Assembly: GCA_002633025.1 (NCBI GenBank)
Contig: NMRB01000138.1
Coordinates: 404,437-468,436, forward strand
Direction: 5' to 3'
DNA from: Notospermus geniculatus
Lineage: Eukaryota; Nemertea; Pilidiophora; Heteronemertea; Lineidae
DNA: 64,000 bases
This document shows positions 24,201 to 36,200 of the stretch, piece by piece. The notes under the pieces are model-generated. The model had not been told where the DNA came from. It saw only the letters and a list, made by a program, of their open reading frames with translations, and made no database searches. The position numbers and the translations under genes were made by a program. Numbering within the stretch: position 1 is the stretch's first letter; each line of letters starts with the position of its first letter.

Positions 24201-27200
24201 ATTGATTTTTCCCAGACTTGTTAAAGTCCGTCTAACTTGGAGATTTTTTTACAACATTTGATGGAAATTAGTGATGGAAGCCAACGTTTAAAACACAACG
24301 TCTACTGCCGTCATTAAAATCTTACCTTTCGAAAGTGGCGACAACATATGAAATCCCACGTTCCAGCCCCCAGCACTATTCCCAAACAGCGTGACTCTGT
24401 TCGGATTGCCTCTAAATCGTGATATATGTGTCTGCACCCATCTGAGTGAAAGCAGTTGGTCGTAGAAAGCACGGTTTCCTGGGAATAGGTCGTCACCAGT
24501 GGTCAGGAACCCTATGAGGAGAGAGTTTTTCACAAAGGGTTGTAGAAAAAGGGGCAAGGACTCGGACAGGACTCTGAGCACTGTATTCAAAGAAATAGCA
24601 AAAGCACCAAAAAATACCGAAAGAAATCGCCAAAAGTAGGTACCAATCGTCCGCTCATCGATAACACATACATGTACATGTAGTTAAAAGTGAAAAATAA
24701 GAAGTGGGAAATGTTGGAGTTTTGCGCGAATTTTTCGATTTCTCAAAATGGGAGACAATTTTTTCCCATTTTGAGAAATTTTCTTAAAATGACATGACAT
24801 TTTGTCTGATTTTTCGGGCGATATTTCTCAAAATGGGAACAAATTTCTCCCAATTTAAGAAATTGAAAAATTCGCGCAAAAGTGCAAAATTTCCCACTTC
24901 TTATTTTCCACTTTTATTTTTCTTACTCCCTTAGTTATGAACATTCCACCATGTCTGCAATTGCAAATCACAGTTCTGAACAAACTGACGGACTTTTTGC
25001 ATGTAGGCCTAAGTGCGCTTCTGATTTCGTGGACAAGAATCGTCGGTTTATCACGGGGTTTATCCGATCGTCTATGGACGTCCTTCGAGGTTTTTCTAAT
25101 ACAAACCCAGTCAAAGAACTGTTGATGAATGGACCGTCGTCTCTTTTACCATCAACACAACCTTGCCAAACCTTCCGGGTTAGAAGTGGTGCAAGCATCG
25201 GCGACAACGGCGACTAGTTCGGGTCATATCGCCGATCGGGGTTCACGAATGGTGATCACGTCTCAGGCCCCATGGACCTGAAACGTGATCACGTCTCAGG
25301 TCGATGCAAGTGCCAGGTCGAGCCGTCGAGTACGTTCAGAGAGATCAATACATAGATTTCACAGACACGCAGCAACTCCCGTTTTATTATCATCTTTACC
25401 GATGACGAAGCAGTTTAGCCACGTAATGACCATGTCTGATCCAATTTGATTTAGATTTTACGGGTTTATAACTCAGTTGTTCTCTGATGTTGCTTCCCGC
25501 GGTTGAGATTGATGGCATCCGTCGTAGACCACGCCCTCTCCCCAGGGTAACGAATTTATCTGTCTGATTCAGGGTTCCCGCAATTGATAGAAACCGCGAC
25601 TGTGAATCTCACAGTTTCTATTCAATTACTGCTGGCATGTTTGACACTGTTCTTCAAGCCTCTTAAAGGTAATCTGACTGCCAAGAATATTGACCATCCA
25701 ATTTATTAAAGTCGGAAATGCAGTTGATGTGATGTATGGTGTGTCTCCGAAAGAACTGAGAATCGAAACGGAATAAAATGGCCAGTAGTTGGCTCTTCGA
25801 TGGTTAATGCGGGTTACGTCATTGGTGAAGTCTGTAACCATTAGCCCTTTTTACACGGAGTCGGTCCGATCCGGTTCGAGGCCAGTTCACTTGCTTTTTG
25901 TACCGTAACAAAGCCGTGCGACCTACACTATCCTTCCCTTTTCATCGTACAAGAAAAAGACGCGGGGCTAAAAACGTAGAAGGGGCTAGACGTACAAGAG
26001 AGAGTTTTCGCAAAGCCCCCGAAACACCGGACGCGAATGTCTATCCTATTGTTCGGTGCTCTCTTCGTGGCATCGAACAATGGGTTTGGCGTTCGCGTTG
26101 GCGTTTCGGGGGCTTTGCGAAAACTCCCTATTCAAAAAAGACGCGAAACTTGGCTACATTAGCCAAATTTGGCCTGATTTATCAGTTCTTTCTGGGACAC
26201 ACAGCAGAACTCACCTATTGGTCCCAACCGGAAGTTGATCGTTACAACGACTACGCCGAATTGTGCAAGCACGTGACCATCGAAGTAATTCCCCGAGCCA
26301 ACCATGTTTGAACCACCGTGCACGTATACCATCACTGGATACCTCGACGTTGGTGAGGAGTCCTGGAAGCAGAATAATGTTTGGGTCAGCTATCAATGAT
26401 GGAATTTGGAGGTATCGCTTTGGAGGCGTGTCCGTGAGGCGTATGGCAAAACGTCGTCAGGCATCGCATCCTGCCGGTCCGCCCAGGCCCACTTGCACAT
26501 CTTCGGGGATGAGACGCTAGCCCTCATCAATACGGCATGGAGGCAAATCTGGGACCTTATTACGGAGTTTTCGCAAAGCCNCGAACAAAAGGATAGACGT
26601 TCGCGTTGGCGTTTCGGGGGCTTTGCGAAAACTCCCTACTCACAAAGCCCCCGTAACTTTAAGCATGCGCAAATGCTTCGTCAGGCTGATAGTGAACAAT
26701 AGGTTGTCCGCATAAGGACAAGTTTACGCACTCCCGTAAGTTACAGGAGCTTCGTGAATAAGGTCCCTGATCTTGCGCTACTGTGGCTCCAAAGACTGTG
26801 TTGGGAAAAACCTGGAGCCAAGTGTTTTCGTGGAGCCAAGTGTTTTCCTGGAGCCAAGTGCTTCGTCATCAGCTGAAGGCTTTCATTTCTCCAAACCAGG
26901 AACGACGACCTCTTCTTTCAGACACCAATGAACATCCTACCGGTAACTCAGGAAAGGACCGTGTTCATTCTCGTCAGCACTGCCTGGTTCCCGTCGCCCT
27001 CGCTGCGAGATCTCGCGATATTTGGATAAACTCTCTCCTCTGCGGCAGCAGCAGCAGGCGAGAATCCCACCCTGTGAGATGCGCAGGTGCGCGATGACTG
27101 GGAACGAGGCTGTCGTCAACAGATCCGATAATATTGACGACCGGAAGTAGTCAAGTCCGGACCTGCTGTGGAGGTTGGACCATGTTGAGAGTCAGATGCC

Positions 27201-30200
27201 CTATAGTCTCTACCGACCTCAGGCAAACGACTCAGCCAGACTTATCTATTCGCAATAATCAGGAAGAAGATTGAAACCCGTCTAGATCTAATGAAATTTG
27301 GACAGATTCCGATCCAAATAGCGATCTTGATCATAGGTGATGTGGTCATAGGTTTTCCAATTGATCTCATGCCCAATCCATATCATTGACATGATGCTTC
27401 AGTACCCTGCTTTGTAATCGAGTTAAATACGATGATTCACAGATAGTAGACGATTGATTCTTGATAATTCCTACGTCTAAATCAACTAAGACAATTATAT
27501 TTATCATAAATAACAAATCCATTATCATTAATATTGAAAATTGGAATGACATTTCGATGTATGGGTTGGGCGTACAATGTGACTCGTTCTTTCAGCAATA
27601 TACATGTACAATAATGTCGACGGACTTTCTTCAGAGTCGGATCCAGGGGGGCGTGGGGGGCGTACGCCCCCTATTTTGGCACAGCAATGATTTTTCTTGA
27701 TAGCAAGAAAAATTTAATCACATAAAAAATAGAATATTTTGCTCTCAGATGCCAGGAAAATGCATCTTAAAGCACTTAAATTGTCAAAGTTTTCTCCCCC
27801 AGACCCCTCCTTTGGGCATCGCGCTTTCAGTGCTCGCCACCTCCGTCGAGCTACGCCCCCTTTTCTGTCAACCCTGGATCCGGCCCTGTTCTTGGCCAGC
27901 CAGGAATCCACTGTGCATTGGACTGATTTTCAATCATTTAACAGTGACAGAAAGCCTCTTTTGAAAAGGTAAAGCAGCAGCACACCAGGCGATGTCCCAA
28001 GCGATCAAATCGCCACCGATATCGGCTTTGGTATTGTTTGATATTGGTTGATCATCGCTGGCGAGAAGATTCCACGCATCGCTGTCCAGCGCACACCTGG
28101 CGTCAACAGCCGATTTTGCTCACTTGCGATATCGCCTGGTGTGCTGTTGGTTTAATGCTGGTGAACATTGGTACATGTAGGCTCGTAACGCAAATTAAGG
28201 TCTTACCTCATAAGGAGAGAAAATGTTGAGGTAGAGACAATCATCCCCCATGTCCATTTTGTATGGTAACTTGACAATTGTGTAGAAAGACGACATATAC
28301 TGCCAGCAGATTGCAGATCTTTTCGTGGCTCTGAGTGTGCCCCGCCATGGCCGGATTGGAATGGGATTCTGAAATTCGATGTGAAATCGTACCAGTAGCT
28401 AGATCATAGTTTCCTACGTGTAAGGTCTCAGCGCACACTTGGCGTCAACAGCCGATTTTGCTCACCTTGCGATGTCGCACAGTGTGCTGCTGGCTTAAAG
28501 GTGCTCTAATTCGAATTGTACACATTACGGTTTGTTTATTTACATGGTTGATTATAATAGTTATTTTTCCTCGGACAGGTGGCAGCATCGTGTATTAATA
28601 TTCTTGTAACTGAAATATACATATGATTTTACGCTCAAAAACAAACAAAAAGTTGTGAAAGGCGAGATTTGATTCGATTTTATCTGATTTGTTAGTACCA
28701 GAAGTTGACAATAGGTGGCACACCGTAATGTTTACAATTCGAACAAGAGCACCTTTAACCAAGACTTATCACTGATGTCTAAAATCATGATTTTTCTTGC
28801 TTGATATTGACTTATGGGGTGACCTTAGATGGAAAACGGTGATGTTTGTCTACTGTCCACTGTCCAGGTTTTCGGAATACTCGGCGTGAATATAGGCCTA
28901 CATGTAGGCCTACACATGATACTCATCACAAACTGTAGAACAAGTCCCCTAATCGTACAAAGCTTACTCTCGACGTAACCCTACCTCAAAACGTAATCTA
29001 CCAACGGGAGGTTCTGCATAAGGAATTCCAAAGAAGTTATCTGTAATGGTTGTCGTCTGACCTGAAATTATATTTATCACACAATAATGGGAATGATTTT
29101 GAACGTATACATGTACGAAGCGTATCTTTAATACGCGTGCCGCAGTCATCTCCAGAAATCAGTGACACTGAGTGAAACGTCAGCCAATCAAAAGGCTCGT
29201 GACAAGCTAGTTTGGTTTGGCGCCAATAGACAGGATTAGCACCTTTCCGACTCCGACTCCGACTTCAACTACGAGAACGAATTGCTGTCCGCTGTGGACA
29301 GCCTTGATAAAAACGAGTTGGTAGACGTTTTCAATTCATCAAACACCATGGGCCGTATTCACAAAGGGTGATCATCGCGCGTTTAAGACTTAGACGCGTG
29401 TAACTTCGTCAAAAGCATGGTGGAAGTGTGTGCATTTAGTGAAGTTACACGCGTCTAAGTCTTAATCGCGCGATGATCACCCTTTGTGAATACGGCCCCA
29501 TATATTGAAGGCAGAAAAATGAGCCTTATAAATCGGAAATAAGGATAAATTATAAATATTGAACTCGTAATCCTAGTCGTTACGACTTGAAATACGACTA
29601 TGATATTTGCGATTTAGGTGCACTTCCGATTACGAGTCAAAATTATTCTGCCACAAAGTTATGGCATTTTACGATTTGCAAACGTCTATCAAATCGTTTT
29701 TATCAAGGATATCCACAGCGGACTGCAATTCGTTCTCGTAGTTGTAGTCGGAGTCGGAGTCGGAAAAGTGCTAATCCTGTCTAATGCTAACGACGCACAA
29801 GTGACGCCTATAGCTCGTCTCCTGAGAAGCGCGTAAGTCGAAGCAGTTTCGGAGCGCGGGTAATGCGGGTGAGATTCGAAACTGCGGACTGTTAAAGTAC
29901 TGATAAAGGCCCAGACTTGTCGAATTTATCATTAAATTTCTTTATCCATCAGTCAGTAATTTGCTGGTTCCTTCAGACGGACAGGGAGTATGCAAAAAGC
30001 TAAATTTCCACAAAAATACCCAATTGAGGCTTTAAATCACACTTGTTTGAATGATACCTAACAAAAGCACCTTCACTTGGATGAGAGCCAATGGTGTATT
30101 TTACTGCTAAATACTTGTAAAACCTCTGCACGCACCTGCAAACTCATGTTCGTGCTAATAGCTACATGTAGAATGCCGAGTACAAAAGCATAGTTTGTCA

Positions 30201-33200
30201 GCAATTACGGTTCTGTCAGGAGCTGCATGATTAGCTGTTGTTCGGTCACAGAATGGAAGGAAATGATAGGTAAAAAATTTTCCTCTTTATGTGTCAAAGT
30301 ACATGTACCTGCATGTACATGCAATGTACATGAAAGATCATTCAGCAAAGGCAGTAAATCCCCATTTACATTGCACATGCGTCATAATGTAGAAATCCAA
30401 TGATGCTTTATGATGCGAATTAGATAAAGGCACAAACTGGAGAATGGTTCATCGTTTACGGCAAATTTTAAAAAATGCGAAAAAAAACACTTGCACTGTT
30501 CTACATGTACTTCAGCTTTGTCGCAGTCGTGTGGAAAACAGCGTCGGTGAACTTGGCTACGATGTGTACATGTATAGTTTTGACAAAAGTTTATCTCCAC
30601 CTGATACCTTGAATATTTCAAATACTACTGGGCCAATTTTAACACGGTTTGTTCCACATGAAAGTATATCTTGTTGGTCATGTTCTGCATCAAAATTTTG
30701 TATATTTGGAAATATCGTAATTACATGTATATATATGTATGTAAGTGCTTTTTTACTTTTGTTGCAACTTAAAAATGTTGATTTTTAGGGATTTTTTCTG
30801 ATGAGCTATTACATAATTATGATATTTCCAAATATCCAAAATTTTGATGCAAATATGACTTTCATGTGGAACAAACCGTGTTAAAATTGGCCCAGTAGTA
30901 TTTGAAATATTCAAGGTATCAGGTGGAGATAAACTTTTGTCAAAGACTGTACATATCGACATCGGCTCGCAATATTATTCTCCATTCCAGATCCTTATGG
31001 CGCCGGGTATTCGAGTCGGCAGATTTCTCCTCAACTCGACTGGGTCTTTTTGCTGTTACAGGCCGTTACAGGTATCATCGCCTTCGTTTTCTAGAAAAAA
31101 AACGCGGCACGAAGAAGAATACGCAGTGCATGGTGTATGTGTAAATGCACTGCACATCGTAGCGAAATGAAATAGGTTTTGGAATCCGTTATGTCGGCCT
31201 TACGCGAAAAATGAAGATACATGTACATTGTAGCAAAAAAATACCGACAAAAAGGACAAACCAATTGACACACGCCATGTCAAATTTGATTCAGCTGTTG
31301 CGGAGAACTTTTTGCAGAAAACCCGGCTCCAAAGGGACCCGAAATGGAGAATAGTGTAAAAGAACCATCACTGTGGTCATGGAAGCAAATTGGCAAACAC
31401 GGCGGCTTTTTCTTTCCACTTTTCGTGGATTCTCTGATTATACGCTACGACATTCAAAGCCTCGAGGTCATCCCCCGCCAGTAATATCTCCTCTTGTAAT
31501 TTTACCTTTCAAACCCCCGTCGGGATAATTGGAATAATGAAATACAATTAGTGGGAAAAGACTTCTGGTACTGTGGAAAAGGAGACACCGACTCACAAGA
31601 AGTCAAAAATTTTGTGACTATGGATTTCAGTTGTTACGCGAAGTCGGTGGTTTGTCTGCATATCATATCGTAAGGTAGTGAAACTACGCAAATCTACTGA
31701 GTGTCCCAGAAAGAACTAAGACTTGAAATGGGATAAGATCGTCAGTAGTTGGCTCTTCCGTGGTTAAAGCCTGCCGCACACTGGAGCTATCTGCTGAGCA
31801 AAAAGTCATTCGAGACCGTTTGCTCAGCAGATAGCTCATTTTTCGGTAGCTCATTTTTCGTATTTTTCGGTGAGCTATCTGCTGAGCAAACGGTCTCGAA
31901 TGACTTTTTGTACAGCAGATAGCTCCAGTGTGCGGCAGGCTTAATACGACCACTGCTGGACAATACGACCACTCAACTCCGGGCGCAGCGAGAGGTGGCA
32001 GCAAAGTTATAACGTCTAGAAAACACAGAAAATTTGGTGGCGGGGAGACTTCTCCTTTGCCTCCCTGTTGACCTCGGATATATGAAATGAAGTACGGTAG
32101 TAGAGGTGTTATCCAGGGGACCAAAATGGGGCCAACGAGAACTTTTTCGGAGAGGTAGCGAGGTAAGCCAACCAACCTTCCGACAACTAGTCAAACTCTT
32201 CATACGATTTCCACCACCGACTCGTACCCACCCTGACGACGTGGCCGAGACATATTTGAAAGCTTTAAATACCCCTGGTATTCTTCGATCAAGCTGAGTT
32301 TTAGCATAGAAACATTCAATTGCTATCTTTAAGTTGCAATCTTAGTGGTAATCAAATCGCAAACTAATTTTGGCCAATTTTCCTATTAAAGTGTTCGAGC
32401 CGAGGCTAATAAAGGAACAATTGAAATGCAATTACGGCATAGGAGCACGTGACTTACTAGGGTTAGCGAGAATGCCGAAGTGAACTGTACATTCCATTCA
32501 AAATATGCTGCCAAGGCTGGAGAACTTTTTGATGTATCGCCGTTATGGTATAATTATTGCAAGGGCATTCGCCCAGTGTGTCCCAGAAAGAACTGAGAAT
32601 TGTTACCTCTTCGATGGTGATACGATGGTGATACGGAAGCTAGATACAGTTGGACAGTACGACCACTCAACCCCAGCTAAGTTAGGTCACACTGTCAATA
32701 TAACTAGAGTCTTGGGAGGCCACAGATTTTGTTGCTCACTGTTTGGTATAACACCAAGACTCCCTGGAAAAGAGGGGCTGTCCCAGAGGTGTTTCTACAT
32801 GACTGTGTGAGTGGGATTTATTTTTGCTAAAAAATGCCAAAAGAGGCATTTTCTCTTGAGATTTTAAAAGGGAAAAGTTGCAGATGTTGGTCAGTCAGGC
32901 AAGTTGAATATAATGAAGAAAGAAATTTTGAAATCGGACGATTTTTCAAAAATTGTCAAAAAGTGATTTTATAAAATGTCGGTTTTCTCTTAATTAATTG
33001 AAATTGATTTTTGGCAAAACGCCATGGTTCTATGTCCAACATGTTGCTACAGGTTGGGTGCAAATACCATTGCTGTAGCTCCAATGGTTTTTGAGATATT
33101 TAGGAAAATTTGCTCTCCTTTTACTTTCCTACAAGAGTGTACATGATACAGCAAAAGCATGTTTATGGTCGGTTGCTCTCTCGGAACTGTTGATCGTGGA

Positions 33201-36200
33201 CAACGTAGTGAAATCACCATCGGTCACTGATGGACGAATTTCCTTGCTGGAAATTCGTTTTCATGGCTGATTATACACATTCACTATCAGTGCCGCAACA
33301 GGCTGAGCAACGGATTTCTGCCATCGGCTGAAAATAGAGATATCCTTAAATTCCATCTTTGTCATGCCAATTTGCTTCCTGGCAGGTGGTGGCCGCACAA
33401 ATAGGTGCTGCTAGTTACTACGTGACGGCTTGTTTAGCTTTTCCCGCCACCGGAACCTAAACAAACGCATCAATTAACGGGTTTGTGTCAAAAACTAAAT
33501 GATGGATACGAAGATGGATCAGCGTACATCATGGTGTTGATGAAAGGATATGACTTCGTAGAATTCGTCAACAATAAACACTTTGTAATACAAAACACTT
33601 TGTAATACAGAAGTGTTTAGACAAGACACAACCTTTATTGAACTCGCAGGCCTACGAGTCAATCAAAACCGGTGTAACGTTTTTCGATGTTCCGCATCTG
33701 TGAGTGTTTCCCTAGTATTATCTGACGGAAAAACTGCACTTGACAACAGAAGACACACAAAAGACACGTGTCGATCTATTCTATCTACCAGCGTTTCCCA
33801 AACAACAACGGGAAACACTGACATACGGAACACAGGCAGATATTACACCGGCTGCAAATTGATTTGAATGATACTGAAATACACTGAGCACAATCAAAGC
33901 AATTTTCATCTGAAACTTGTAATGTAACTCTGTCTCTTTGATTAACGAGAGCTGTGGATTCGATTCCCGACTCACTCCTTGATGAAACCAATTCCTTTAT
34001 GATGAAACACAGAAAAATGGCAATAATGAATGTGAATCCCTTTACATAGTGCTTTCCACTGTAATGCATTAGAGTAAGAGATCAGAGTATACATGTATCA
34101 TCATTATCCCTGTTTCGCCAGAGGTCATAGGTCATGTAACTTGCAGATCGCAACCTGGCTGTTTTGAAATTAATTGTCTAAGTCATTAGTGGGCATTTTT
34201 CATCGAATCAATGAAAGACTGATGTTCAATGGCTTTTTAAGGTCCTTGGCTTGTGGTGTAGAAAGGTCAGCGACGGAACGAAGGACGTCCCAGGCGACGC
34301 CACAAGGAAAACAGTGTATAAGCGGGCAGCACACCAGGCGAGGCAAGGGCGATATACCACAAACGAACTGATCGCCACCGATCTTCTCGCCAAANTGCGT
34401 TCCCTTGCGATTACCTTATAAGGACTTCCGATTGCCATATAAGGTAATCGCAAGGGAACGCAACGCCGTCTCAAGCCAAAATCGCAACAGTGGATCACCC
34501 GCTTAAGGGCGATATACCACAAACGAACTGATCGCCACCGATCTTCTTGCCAAATACCGCATCGTTTTTGTGTGTGCGGTGGTTGGCGATCAATAGGCCT
34601 ACTCGGCGACAACGATTCCTCTCGCCACAATCGAACCAGTTTGATTTGGGGCGATTATCGTTGCGAGAAGATTCCATTGATCGCCGTCCAGTGCAAACCT
34701 GGCGTCAGCAGCCGATTTTGCTCGGTGGCGATCACAGCGCTTGCGATGTCGCCTGGTGTGCTGCCCGCTTTTAAAAGTTACGATTTTATTTCGAAGTATG
34801 ATGCCAAGGCCACTGATATTGAAGTTGTGCCAGCAAATAACTTCGTTGACGATGCAGAAGGTATTTTTCGGACGAAGTTGAAGTGTTTCGGAAGAAGTTC
34901 AAGTGGACTTAATTTGCTTCACCGATACGATAAGTGTGTTGTGCGTTCCTGTACAATTTAGCACTTGAACTAGTTTTTTGACAAAGAAGTTGTAGATTAT
35001 ACCTTGAACATCGTGTTACGGCTGACAAAAAAGGTAACTCGTTTTCTTCATCAGCAGATCCAACTGAACTCAGAAAGTAACAGTTTGTTGTAGATTGCAA
35101 CTTTTTACCGTAAATTGCACTCGGTGTGGTTGGCACAGATTCAGCGTTTTGCAGTCAGTAATTATAGGACGTCAGTGTGAGTTGTCCATTACAATAGTTC
35201 AGTTTTGAAAATCTTTGGAACTATGGGCCAGAGTCTTGATCGAACTGCGCTGTGCTGTCACCATACGGTTTCAGCAGAGCAAGTTTAAAGTTTCCGTCAA
35301 GCCGTTGCGAAACGTGCTTGAACCAATAGAGAGTTTTCGTAATCGCGAAGTCGTTGCCGAACTGGGCGGTTTCGAAGGCTCGAGCGAGTTTTCGCAACCG
35401 CCCAGTTAGGGTGGCTTTCCATTGGAGCGTTTCCGTGCGCGGAAACGCTCGAAAGCATTGTTTTTCCCGGAAACGGTCAACGGTCAACAATAAAATTACT
35501 TTTTTCTACCACGCATTCACATAGGAAACGGACACGCGCAAGTATGAATCTACCTTACGGTCGACGACACGAGACGGAAAATGCGGTATCATAGACTCGC
35601 ACCTTGCACTGCACCGTAACACCTGTCTATCTCAGTCGGGTGACTAAAAAGATGTGCAAATTGAATACGTCGGTTCGTTGATATAAAGAAACAGGACAGA
35701 GCGTTGAGCTTTTCAGTGGTAGTTTACAACAGCTGGAAACAGACCAACAACACTGCTTCGTTGATAGAGAAATAATGCATTGATGTACATGTACATGTAC
35801 ATGTACATGTACATGTACATGTATATTCAAATAACGGCAAACCGCTTGTAGTAAACCATTACTTTCATCCCTTTCTGATGTACTGATTATATAACTACAT
35901 GTACAATGTATACCTGGAGAAACAGACTTCCAACATTATTTCATTTCAGGTGCCGATAATATACATCAGTATTTTTTGTGTTGAATGTACTATATTTTCG
36001 AGATGGTTTTCACTGAAATCACTTCGTATTTTGAAAGCAGCATGTCCATGTTATTTTGCAACACAAAGTGAAATGACAAAATAAACACGCCAGAGTTGTT
36101 GAAGGACGCGTGTGACACTGCGCTCCGGGACTGTAGTTAACCAAATGCAAGGTGGACCGAACGCTGAAATCGTATAGAATTGGTGAAAGGGACTTGGCCT

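Noticed and set aside
30561-30966. Pair of identical peptides ([16 protein letters not shown]) on opposite strands
   Set aside because: Explained entirely by the inverted repeat; no start, splice or family support.
33935-33976. B-box-like 'ggattcgattccc'
   Set aside because: No A box or stems upstream; probably chance or a SINE relic.
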